Origin: Spirochaetales bacterium
Lineage (GTDB): Bacteria; Spirochaetota; Leptospiria; Leptospirales; Leptonemataceae
Length of the DNA: 64,000 nt
Assembly (NCBI GenBank): GCA_024233935.1
Contig: JACKOY010000004.1
Location: forward strand, 264,263-328,262
Reading direction: 5' to 3'
The notes beneath the pieces were generated by a model. It had not been told where the DNA came from. It saw only the letters and a list, made by a program, of their open reading frames with translations, and searched no databases. Made by a program: the position numbers and the translations under genes. Of this stretch, positions 41,957 to 49,758 are shown one piece after another; the first letter of the stretch is position 1; every line of letters begins with the position of its first letter.

Positions 41957-44815
41957 GTGTACTCCGGGTTTGATGGGCGTTCGCTTGTGACTATCACGCG
42001 CGGTTGGCGATCATTCGAATTGACCCGGCGTGCCGAATCCGATTCGTTTTGGCCCCCGCGTTCTTTCCCGACACTATGTGGGTTGGCTGTGTTCATGAGC
42101 GTCGCGGCTTTCTGCGCGTCCTGTCGTAGCGCGCCCAATCGACCTGCGGCCGATCAATGCCGGCCGGTATTTGCTGAAATGACCTGGATCGTGAGTAGTG
42201 ACCGGACGCTAACGCCCGGCGCTGCGCTTGAGCAGGTTCAGACCCGGGGCGCAGCGGGTGGACACAATCCGCCGAGCCTGGGTTTTTCTTCCGACGTGCT
42301 GTGGGGACTGTACCGCATGCCGGAAACTCCGGATGCCGATCAGCTTGTGGTTGTGCGACTCGCGCGCCTGACACGCGTGCAGGCGTTTGCCGCGCCGATC
42401 TCGGGAGACCTCCTTTCGCTTGGCGTCGGCGGTCTTGAATTGATCGGAACCCAGAATGCTTCGCGTGAACCGATCTTTCCTCTGCCGCGTGGAAGCGTTG
42501 GGCAGGGTGATCATATTTTGGTACGAATCGAGAGTCGGACATCGCCCTTAATTGGCCCGGTCGAACTTTGCAGCGTGCCCGCCTTCGAAGATGGCGAGCA
42601 ACTGAGTGTGCTTCTATATGGAGGGTATCTGGGTTTCGTTGTATTGATCGTGATTTACAATATCTTTCTCGGCATCGGCTTGAAGGATCCTTTGTATGTG
42701 TGTTACGCCGCCTACGTGGCCTGCATGGGGGGCGTAGCCTACGTGCAAACGGGGCTGGCCCATCTTTATACGGCCGTCTGGTTCTCGCCGGTGGTGGTCT
42801 ACGGATTTACGTGCCTGAGTTTTTTGACGATCACCACGGCCCTCGTTTTTGCAGCTTTGTATCTGAAGACGCGCCGCTATTTCACACGCTGGCATCGCGC
42901 GATCCAGGTTGGTGCGATCGCCTGCCTGGTCTTTGCCCTGCTTTCACTCCTGCCATTCACGGAGCTGAGCTTTCTGCGTTCTATTCGTGCCAGTTTCGTA
43001 GTTCTCTCAACCTTGTTCTTGCTCGTGCTTTCCGTGCGAACGGCCTTCGGTGGCCAGGTTGCTGCCCGGTACTTCCTGCTGGCCTGGGCAGTTTTTCTCG
43101 TCGGCGGCCTGGCTTTCGGCCTGAGCACTCTCGGTGTGCTGCCTTTTAACGTCGCAACGCGGAACGGTCTTTACGCTGGCTCAGCAGTCGAACTGGCTTT
43201 GCTGTCTTTCGCGCTTGCGCATCGCTTCCGACGCATTGAGCTTGCGGCGGCGACCCTGCAGGCCTCCAGCGAAGCCAAGAGCGAATTTCTGGCAAACATG
43301 AGCCACGAAATCAGAACCCCGCTCAACGCAATCGTGGGCATGGGTGAGTTGCTTTCGGACATGAAGCAAACGGCTGAGGCCCAGCAGTACCTGGCCATCC
43401 TTCGCCGGGCAAGCGAGAATCTGCTCGCGATCGTCAATGACGTTCTCGATCTTTCCAAGATTGAGGCGGGTCGCGTGGACATTGAACAGGTGCCGGTAAA
43501 CCTGGAAAGCCTGATAAACGGTGTCTGCGAAATCATGGCCATGCGCGCCCACGAGCGCGGTCTGGAATTTGTAAGCTACATAGATCCGGACCTGCCGGCG
43601 GAGCTGCTGGCGGACCCCACTCGCATTCGCCAGGTCATGATCAATCTCATCGGGAACGCCATTAAGTTTACGGAAGAAGGCGAGATCAATGTGCGTGTGG
43701 AGCAAAAGGCCGGATCTCCGGAGGATCTCCTCGCGATTGAGTTCAGCTGTAGCGACACAGGCGAGGGCATTGCCCCCGATCGCCAGCAGAAGATTTTCGA
43801 AGCCTTTGCACAGGCCGACGCAAGCACGACCCGCACCCATGGCGGCACCGGACTGGGGCTCGCGATCAGCGCTCGATTGGTTGAGTTAATGGGAGGACGA
43901 ATTGCGCTCGAAAGCCAACCCGGTCGTGGCAGCAAATTTTCTTTCGTCTTGCCACTCCGCCTGAGCGACCCGGGCGATCCCGCTGGCCTCAACAATATGG
44001 ATTCGTTGCGGGGTTTGTCTGCGTTGGTTGTCGACGACAACGAAGCCAACCGCATCGTGCTACGGGAGTATCTGGAGCGGGAAGGTATCAGAGTTGAGCA
44101 GGCCGAATTGCCCTCGGTGGCGCTCCGCAAGGCGAACGAAACCAGTGAGCCGTTTGATTTGATTCTTTTGGATTATCGTATGCCCGAGATGAACGGCATT
44201 GAGCTGGCACGCCGCATCCCCGCCTCGGCGCTCGCGCCGGGTGGCCTTATGATGCTGCTCACCTCGGAACATCGGCCGGGGCTGGCGGAAGAAGGAGCCG
44301 GGGCCGGCATCGCGCTCTATCAGCCGAAACCGGTTAAGCGGCGCGAACTCTATCGGCAGATTCTGGCCAGTCGGGCCGGTAGCGCGACCGGTTCACCCGC
44401 TCGCCCGGTGAGCAAGCTTCACGCAGAACGTTCCCTGAGAATCCTGCTTGTGGAAGACAACGCCGACAATCAGATCTTGTTCCAGGCGATGATGCGCAAG
44501 CTGCCGCACCGCGTCGAACTCGCGGAGAACGGGAAAGAAGCAGTGGGTGCCTTCCAGAAGCAATTGTTCGATATCGTTTTTATGGATGTGCAGATGCCGG
44601 TCATGGACGGGCTTGAGGCCACGCGTCGCATTCGCGCCTGGGAAAGGGACGAACTGGACAGCGGCCGGCGAAACCGACGCGTCAAGATTGTGGCCCTGTC
44701 GGCGCATGCCCTGAAGAGCGAAACCGACCGTATGCTGGAGGCGGGCTGCGACGGACATATTGGAAAACCCTTTCGGCGCGAACAACTGCTGGAAGCCCTC
44801 GATACGGTCGTTTGA
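41957..44815 (+). CDS. Hybrid sensor histidine kinase, 7TM-DISM type, with two receiver domains
   Basis: A 952-residue sensor. An N-terminal signal region with a possible lipobox (FCASC near residue 56) precedes a periplasmic beta domain (60-205), seven membrane helices (about 210-420), HisKA with phosphorylated His450 in MSHEIRTPLN, HATPase (NLIGNAIKF, DTGEGIAPD, GTGLGLAIS), receiver 1 with Asp739 (LLDYRMP) and receiver 2 with Asp877 (FMDVQMP) and Lys in GKPF. No Hpt domain is attached, so phosphate must pass to a separate protein. 7TM-DISM sensors often bind carbohydrates. The GTG start at 41957 is uncertain. Confidence 0.93.
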   Translation: MYSGFDGRSLVTITRGWRSFELTRRAESDSFWPPRSFPTLCGLAVFMSVAAFCASCRSAPNRPAADQCRPVFAEMTWIVSSDRTLTPGAALEQVQTRGAAGGHNPPSLGFSSDVLWGLYRMPETPDADQLVVVRLARLTRVQAFAAPISGDLLSLGVGGLELIGTQNASREPIFPLPRGSVGQGDHILVRIESRTSPLIGPVELCSVPAFEDGEQLSVLLYGGYLGFVVLIVIYNIFLGIGLKDPLYVCYAAYVACMGGVAYVQTGLAHLYTAVWFSPVVVYGFTCLSFLTITTALVFAALYLKTRRYFTRWHRAIQVGAIACLVFALLSLLPFTELSFLRSIRASFVVLSTLFLLVLSVRTAFGGQVAARYFLLAWAVFLVGGLAFGLSTLGVLPFNVATRNGLYAGSAVELALLSFALAHRFRRIELAAATLQASSEAKSEFLANMSHEIRTPLNAIVGMGELLSDMKQTAEAQQYLAILRRASENLLAIVNDVLDLSKIEAGRVDIEQVPVNLESLINGVCEIMAMRAHERGLEFVSYIDPDLPAELLADPTRIRQVMINLIGNAIKFTEEGEINVRVEQKAGSPEDLLAIEFSCSDTGEGIAPDRQQKIFEAFAQADASTTRTHGGTGLGLAISARLVELMGGRIALESQPGRGSKFSFVLPLRLSDPGDPAGLNNMDSLRGLSALVVDDNEANRIVLREYLEREGIRVEQAELPSVALRKANETSEPFDLILLDYRMPEMNGIELARRIPASALAPGGLMMLLTSEHRPGLAEEGAGAGIALYQPKPVKRRELYRQILASRAGSATGSPARPVSKLHAERSLRILLVEDNADNQILFQAMMRKLPHRVELAENGKEAVGAFQKQLFDIVFMDVQMPVMDGLEATRRIRAWERDELDSGRRNRRVKIVALSAHALKSETDRMLEAGCDGHIGKPFRREQLLEALDTVV

Positions 44816-44983
44816 CCAACGGGATGGACCTGGGTTTACGCCTGTTGGTTACCGGCCTTCGAAATTCAGGACTCGAGGGTAGCCGAGCCTGGTCTGTGGC
44901 CGCAATAGTTGTGGGCAGGGCCGGGCTGTGCCTGCTACTTCGTAAAAGAAGCCCGGCCTGAAGCGGGTTTTCGACGCCCGGCA

Positions 44984-46153
44984 ATGTTCTCTTCGCTCCA
45001 CAAGAACCAGAATTTCGAAGCCACTGCCTATGCCATTTCGGGTCCGGCCGCCTTTGCCAATTCGCTTGCTTCCGGGCGTGCGCGGCCGGAGGCGCAGTCG
45101 CAGTACGATAGCGGGGACGTCGAAGAGGCCCTGAGTCGTGACGAATTGTCCGAGCCGGATTTTGCGGCGCTTTTGTCTCCGGCGGCCGACGCGTTCCTGG
45201 AAAGAATCGCCATAAGAGCGCGCGCCCTGACCCGGCAACGCTTTGGCCGCACGATTCTTTTGTACGCCCCGTTGTATCTTTCAAATGAATGTCGTTCGAC
45301 CTGCACGTACTGTGGTTTCAGCTACGGCAACGCCATTCGACGCCTGACGCTTTCCGTCGAAGAAGCCGCGGCCGAGGCGGAGATTCTTTACCAGCAGGGC
45401 ATACGACACATTCTGCTTTTGACAGGGGAGGCCTATCGGGACACGCCGGTCTCCTACATCGGCGAGGTTGCAGAACGGCTCCGCGAACGCTTTGCTTCGG
45501 TCTCGATCGAGGTGTTCCCGTTGCGCGAGGACCAGTACCGGGAATTACGCACAAACGGTGTCGATGGTCTGGCAGTTTACCAGGAAACCTACGATCCGGA
45601 TCGCTACCGGGAGGTGCACCTGGGAGGCATCAAGAAACACATGCAGTTTCGGTTGGAGTGTCCCGATCGAGCCGGGCAGGCCGGAATGAGACGGATCGCC
45701 ATCGGCGCTCTGCTCGGGCTTTCCGATCCGGGAGCAGACACCTACATGGTCGGGCTGCATGCGCGCTATCTGATGCGGCGCTACTGGCAAACCCAGGTTT
45801 CGGTTTCGCTTCCGCGTTTACGGCCCGCCGTCGGCCTGGGGGATGTTTCTTCCCGGCAGGTCCTGGCGGACCGGGTCTACCTGCGTTATCTGTGCGCGTT
45901 GCGTCTCTTTCTGCCCGATGCCGGTCTGGTTTTGTCCACCCGCGAGCCGCCGCGTTTGCGCGACGAACTGGCCGGTCTGGTAATCACGCAGATGAGCGCC
46001 GGTTCGCGCACCGAGCCCGGGGGCTACAGCGGCAAAGCGGCCACCGAGCAGTTCGCCGTTGACGACCACCGCAGTGTGGATGAGGTGCGGGCCATGCTGG
46101 TTGCCCGGGAACTGGAACCCGTGTTCGTGGATTGGAGCCCCGTTCTGAAGTAA
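44984..46153 (+). CDS. thiH: 2-iminoacetate synthase ThiH
   Basis: Radical SAM enzyme that cleaves tyrosine to give dehydroglycine for ThiG. The 389-residue protein has the [4Fe-4S] cysteines 103, 107 and 110 (CRSTCTYCGF), and ThiH-specific stretches QETYDPDRYREVH, LGLSDPGADTYMVGLHARYL and ITQMSAGSRTEPGGY. ATG 44984 is chosen over an open frame from 44909. It fits functionally with thiG, which is 9.5 kb upstream on the same strand; using ThiH implies an anaerobe-compatible or facultative route, in contrast to glycine oxidase ThiO. Confidence 0.95.
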   Translation: MFSSLHKNQNFEATAYAISGPAAFANSLASGRARPEAQSQYDSGDVEEALSRDELSEPDFAALLSPAADAFLERIAIRARALTRQRFGRTILLYAPLYLSNECRSTCTYCGFSYGNAIRRLTLSVEEAAAEAEILYQQGIRHILLLTGEAYRDTPVSYIGEVAERLRERFASVSIEVFPLREDQYRELRTNGVDGLAVYQETYDPDRYREVHLGGIKKHMQFRLECPDRAGQAGMRRIAIGALLGLSDPGADTYMVGLHARYLMRRYWQTQVSVSLPRLRPAVGLGDVSSRQVLADRVYLRYLCALRLFLPDAGLVLSTREPPRLRDELAGLVITQMSAGSRTEPGGYSGKAATEQFAVDDHRSVDEVRAMLVARELEPVFVDWSPVLK

Positions 46154-46189
46154 TGCACCCGGGTGCAGGGACCGGTACACCCGGGTGCA
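46154..46189. repeat. Paired palindromes between thiH and DUF1361
   Basis: TGCACCCGGGTGCA (46154-46167) is a perfect 14-bp palindrome starting right after the thiH TAA. CACCCGGGTGCA (46178-46189) repeats its right part and holds the palindromic core CACCCGGGTG. Centres are 22 bp apart, two helical turns. As RNA, 46154-46165 and 46178-46189 can pair as a perfect 12-bp stem with a 12-base loop; no T-run follows. Operator pair or RNA hairpin cannot be separated by eye. Confidence 0.7.
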
Positions 46190-46243
46190 GCAGGCCCGGC
46201 CAAACGCATTTGACCGCTTTAGCTCCTCGATTTTCAGGGAAGC

Positions 46244-46951
46244 GTGGGCTTCCTCTTCGTCATGGTCCGGCGCTTCCCGCTGTTCCGGCAGAGCGTCATT
46301 CTGGCGCTCGCATCGGCCTTTTGCCTGGCGCTGCTTGCGGCCCGGGTATATGCCACGGGCTTTATCACCTACGCGTTTTTGGCCTGGAATCTGTTTCTGG
46401 CCGTAGTGCCCTACATCCTGGCCCTGCTCCTGTTTCGATATCGGCGGCCCCAGCGTCTGGATTCGGGCGGGCTGATACTGATTCTGGTCTGGCTGGCCTT
46501 CCTGCCCAATTCGTTCTATCTGGTGACCGACCTGATTCATCTCCAGGCCCGCAACGGAGTGCCTCTCTGGTACGATGTGCTCTTGTTGTTCAGCTTCGCC
46601 TGGACGGGCCTCATGATTGGTTTTTGTTCTCTGCAACCCGTGCACGCCCTGGTGGCGGAGCGCCTGGGTGCACGCAAGGGCTGGGCCTTCGTTGTGCTGG
46701 TGCTGACCCTGGTCGCCCTGGGCGTCTACCTGGGTCGCTTCCTGCGCTGGAATAGCTGGGACCTGATTTTGAATCTGGACCGGGTGCTGGGCGACGTGCT
46801 TGATCGACTTACGGCGCCCGGTGGGCGCCTGCGTCCGTACGGTATGACCTTGCTGTTGAGCGCGTTTTTCTTTCTGGGCTATCTGACCCTGTACCATTTT
46901 ACGCGCGGCCCCGCGCACCCGAAGGCGACCGAGCTGGAGCGACCGTCATGA
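46244..46951 (+). CDS. DUF1361 family membrane protein
   Basis: A 235-residue membrane protein with about seven helices and the DUF1361 motifs WLAFLPNSFYLVTDLIHL and VYLGRFLRWNSWDLILN. Function unknown. GTG at 46244 follows AGGGAAGC closely; an ATG at 46262 is an alternative. It lies 90 bases after thiH across the palindrome pair and converges with the patatin gene, with three bases between the stops. Confidence 0.88.
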   Translation: MGFLFVMVRRFPLFRQSVILALASAFCLALLAARVYATGFITYAFLAWNLFLAVVPYILALLLFRYRRPQRLDSGGLILILVWLAFLPNSFYLVTDLIHLQARNGVPLWYDVLLLFSFAWTGLMIGFCSLQPVHALVAERLGARKGWAFVVLVLTLVALGVYLGRFLRWNSWDLILNLDRVLGDVLDRLTAPGGRLRPYGMTLLLSAFFFLGYLTLYHFTRGPAHPKATELERPS

Positions 46952-46954
46952 TAG

Positions 46955-47905
46955 TCAGCCGATCCCGGTAACGGTGCGAAAGGCTTTGCGAATAAGCGAA
47001 TTGCGGCGGTCGTAAGCGCGCAGGAATTGCTGCACGGAACGGCGTCCGTTTTCGATCAGCCATTGTTTCTCTTCGTCGGAGATGTCGAAGTCGATGACCT
47101 TGATGGTCCCGGCCGAAATAAAGGCGGTGCGCGCCAGATTGCGTGGTGAGCGTCTCAGGTATTCGCTTTGCGCGTTCTTTACGGTTTCGTAGAGCTGCTC
47201 GGCCCAATCACCCGGCGCGCCGAAATCCAGGTCTTTCTTCGGGTTGCGGCCGCTGCGCTCAAACTTGAATCCGATCGTTTCCTCGTTTACGGTGTCCATG
47301 GTGTCGAAGGTCATGATCGGAAAGTTATTCAGTACGCCACCATCGACGTAGATGTGCGCGTCGGGTTGGTTGTCGCTGAACTTCACACTCTGAAAGAAGC
47401 CCGGTATGGCCGAACTTGCCAGCACGGCTTCGACCACGCGCGCGCGGGGTGTGCGCCGGTGACTGAACTCGGCCGAACTGCGTGTGTTCAGGTCCGTTGC
47501 AAATACATACAGTTCGCGGCCGCCTAGATCACGCAGCTCTTCGAACGTAAGTGTGCCATCGAGTTCTTTCGGGCTCCCAAGATATTCGCTCGCCCGATGG
47601 ACCAGCTCGGCGAGCCAGTCCCGTAGCGGGCTCGGGCTGTACCATCCGTACTTTTTGGGAAGATCCAGCGGCTCTGATTTGGAAACGAATCGCTTGAAGT
47701 CCAGTTCTTCAAGGGTCTTTCGAATTTCCGGCACGGGATAACGCAGAGCGAGGGAAAGCGCGCAGATGGCGCCGGCCGAAGTGCCCACGACCCGTTCAAT
47801 ATTCTCAAGTATTCCGCGGCTTTCCAGTTCTTGCACGACGCCCGCGTAGGCCACCCCCAGCACGCCGCCGCCCTCAAAGACCAGATTGTGAAAATTGTAC
47901 GCCAT
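46955..47905 (-). CDS. Patatin-like phospholipase
   Basis: A lipid acyl hydrolase of 316 residues. The oxyanion loop EGGGVLGVAYAG is at 11-22, nucleophile Ser43 in GTSAG, and the dyad Asp in YVDGGVLNNFP. No signal peptide. ATG 47905 is chosen because the conserved NLVFEGGG follows at once; the frame stays open to 48157 inside the cardiolipin synthase gene. It lies downstream of cls, so both may act on membrane phospholipids. Confidence 0.92.
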   Translation of the reverse strand: MAYNFHNLVFEGGGVLGVAYAGVVQELESRGILENIERVVGTSAGAICALSLALRYPVPEIRKTLEELDFKRFVSKSEPLDLPKKYGWYSPSPLRDWLAELVHRASEYLGSPKELDGTLTFEELRDLGGRELYVFATDLNTRSSAEFSHRRTPRARVVEAVLASSAIPGFFQSVKFSDNQPDAHIYVDGGVLNNFPIMTFDTMDTVNEETIGFKFERSGRNPKKDLDFGAPGDWAEQLYETVKNAQSEYLRRSPRNLARTAFISAGTIKVIDFDISDEEKQWLIENGRRSVQQFLRAYDRRNSLIRKAFRTVTGIG

Positions 47906-47987
47906 GGCTGCGTTAGAGCATGTGACTCCGGGCGCGCGGCAAGTACTAAACGGCCCGCCGGACACCGGTCCTGCGCACGACACTTGC

Positions 47988-49457
47988 CTACAGCAATGGG
48001 CTGAACAGGCGGGCCACGCTACACGAGAGTCGCAGCGCCCGGGGCCAGTTCCGCACCCGCTCCAGCACCGCTTCTTCGGAATCCTCCAGATCTTTTTCAA
48101 ACTGTTTTCGAAGGGTGCGGGCGCACCGGCGATCGTAGATAAAGGCCGTGGCCTCAAAGTTGTGTTCGAAGCTACGTATGTCCATGTTGGCCGTGCCCAC
48201 AGACGCTACGAAATCGTCCGTCACCAGCACCTTGGCGTGATGGAAGCCCTCTTTGTAGAAGAACACGCGCACGCCCGCATCCAGCAGCTCATCAACATAC
48301 GAAAGGCTGGCGTGGTGCACAATCCAGTGGTCCCCGGTGGCCGGAAGGATCAATCGCACGTCGACGCCGCTCAGGGCCTGGGTCTTCAGTGCGTTCAGAA
48401 TACTCTCGTTCGGTAAGAAGTAGGGCGTGGAGATGTAGGCGTACCTGCGGGCCAGCATGATCGCAGCGAAGTGCGCCTGCATGATGCTCGCCCATTCGGA
48501 GTCCGGTCCGCTGGCCACAACCTGGACCCATTGGTCGCCGCGCCAGTTCACCGTCGGAAAAAAACGCGTGTGATCTTCGATGGCTTCGTCGGAAACGAAC
48601 TGCCAGTCCGAAAGAAAAACGCCCTGCAATCCCTGCACCGCCTGGCCTTCGATCATCAGGTGTGTGTCCCGCCACGGTCCGAGGGTTGGATCCCCGCTCA
48701 GGTAACTCTGGCCAATATTCAGACCGCCAATGAAACCGATCCGGCCATCGACAATCAGGAGTTTGCGATGGTTCCGGAAATTCGCCCGATTCGGAAAGTG
48801 CACGGAAAAAACCGGCATGAAGCTTTGGACTTCGACGCGCGCGCTACGCAATCCTTCCACAAACTCGCTGCTTAGATCCCAACTGCCAATGTCATCGTAA
48901 ATCAGGCGCACTTCGACGCCGGCTCGTGCTTTCTCGATGAGAAGGTCGCGCACGCGTCGGCCGAGGGCATCGTCCTCAATGATATAAGACTCCAAATGGA
49001 TGTGACTGCGGGCTTTCTGGATGGCCGCGATCATGGCCGGGAAGGTTTCGCTACCGTTGCGAAGAACGACGATGCGGTTCTTACGGGCAAGGAAAGCCCG
49101 ACTGTTGTTGTGCAAAAGTTCCATCAACGGCAGGGCGTGGCGCAGCTCGCGGGCGCGACTGCCGGTGGCTTCTTCTAATTCTGATGGGCGACGCGCCTTC
49201 AGCTGTTCCAGCAACCGGCGATCGGCCTCGGCTTTAACCCTGGAAAGTTTCTGTCTGCGCAGACTTCTGCCGAACAGGACGTATGCAACGAGGCCAAATC
49301 CCGGCAACGCGATGAGAATCAAAATCCAGGCGATGGCGCGCAGGGGGTTGCGCCGCTCGGTGATGATGATGACGACGAGGACGAAGATCGAGATGGAGTA
49401 GATCCATTCCAGGCCCAGAAACACAAGGGCGAGCACTTCGCTACTATCGACGGACAC
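47988..49457 (-). CDS. cls: Cardiolipin synthase (PLD type)
   Basis: Joins two phosphatidylglycerol molecules to cardiolipin. The 489-residue protein has two N-terminal membrane helices, the ERRNPLRAIAWILILIALP segment of ClsA-type enzymes, and two HKD motifs: NHRKLLIVDGRIGFIGG and HHAKVLVTDDFVASVGTAN. GTG at 49457 gives the length of E. coli ClsA (486); the frame is open further to 49541. Followed 82 bases later by the patatin gene. Confidence 0.93.
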   Translation of the reverse strand: MSVDSSEVLALVFLGLEWIYSISIFVLVVIIITERRNPLRAIAWILILIALPGFGLVAYVLFGRSLRRQKLSRVKAEADRRLLEQLKARRPSELEEATGSRARELRHALPLMELLHNNSRAFLARKNRIVVLRNGSETFPAMIAAIQKARSHIHLESYIIEDDALGRRVRDLLIEKARAGVEVRLIYDDIGSWDLSSEFVEGLRSARVEVQSFMPVFSVHFPNRANFRNHRKLLIVDGRIGFIGGLNIGQSYLSGDPTLGPWRDTHLMIEGQAVQGLQGVFLSDWQFVSDEAIEDHTRFFPTVNWRGDQWVQVVASGPDSEWASIMQAHFAAIMLARRYAYISTPYFLPNESILNALKTQALSGVDVRLILPATGDHWIVHHASLSYVDELLDAGVRVFFYKEGFHHAKVLVTDDFVASVGTANMDIRSFEHNFEATAFIYDRRCARTLRKQFEKDLEDSEEAVLERVRNWPRALRLSCSVARLFSPLL

Positions 49458-49623
49458 GAACGGAGAGATACCCGACCAATGGGCCGGCCCTCCGGGCCTT
49501 TCGCAAGCGCTTCTTCGGGGGCTTGCCGGCGCCCTCGCCACTTGCTTGACGCGGTCCGGAGCGGACGACCTGTGACCCTGGAGTCGGAACTTGCGGTGCT
49601 GAAGAAATTGCCTAAATTATCAG

Positions 49624-49670
49624 CATATCGCAGGATTTTTGATTCAAATGCCCGCAAGATAGGCGATATG
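49624..49670. promoter_or_regulatory. Inverted repeat upstream of the glnA promoter
   Basis: CATATCGC (49624-49631) and GCGATATG (49663-49670) are perfect 8-bp inverted copies 31 bases apart, lying 35-82 bases upstream of the -24/-12 element. Position and symmetry suit enhancer-type activator sites for sigma-54; the sequence is not the NtrC consensus (TGCACC...GGTGCA). Confidence 0.5.
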
Positions 49671-49704
49671 ATGGTCTGTTTCGCACTTCTTGCGCCTTTC
49701 CTGC

Positions 49705-49720
49705 GGGTACGGAACTTGCT
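49705..49720 (+). promoter_or_regulatory. Sigma-54 (RpoN)-type promoter for glnA
   Basis: GGGTACGGAACTTGCT matches the -24/-12 consensus TGGCACGRNNNTTGCW at 12 of the 13 or so informative places, with GG (49706-49707) and GC (49718-49719) exactly 10 bases apart. It ends 38 bases before the glnA ATG, giving a leader of roughly 25-30 bases. Confidence 0.7.
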
Positions 49721-49758
49721 TCATAGACCTACCAAATCAATTGCAGGAGTACCAGCTC

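Larger units (their letters stand above)
49458..49758 (+). other. Divergent intergenic region cls/glnA
   Basis: These 301 bases separate the divergent starts of cls and glnA. The half next to glnA is richer in A and T and holds the inverted repeat and the sigma-54-type promoter listed separately. No gene is supported. Confidence 0.6.

Noticed and set aside
44816..44983. TPP riboswitch before thiH
   Set aside because: The region has GC-rich inverted repeats, including ACCAAC/GTTGGT, but not the conserved aptamer bases.
49681..49696. A second sigma-54-like element (CGCACTTCTTGC)
   Set aside because: The distance between the G and GC elements is 8 instead of 10 bases; the site at 49705 fits exactly.
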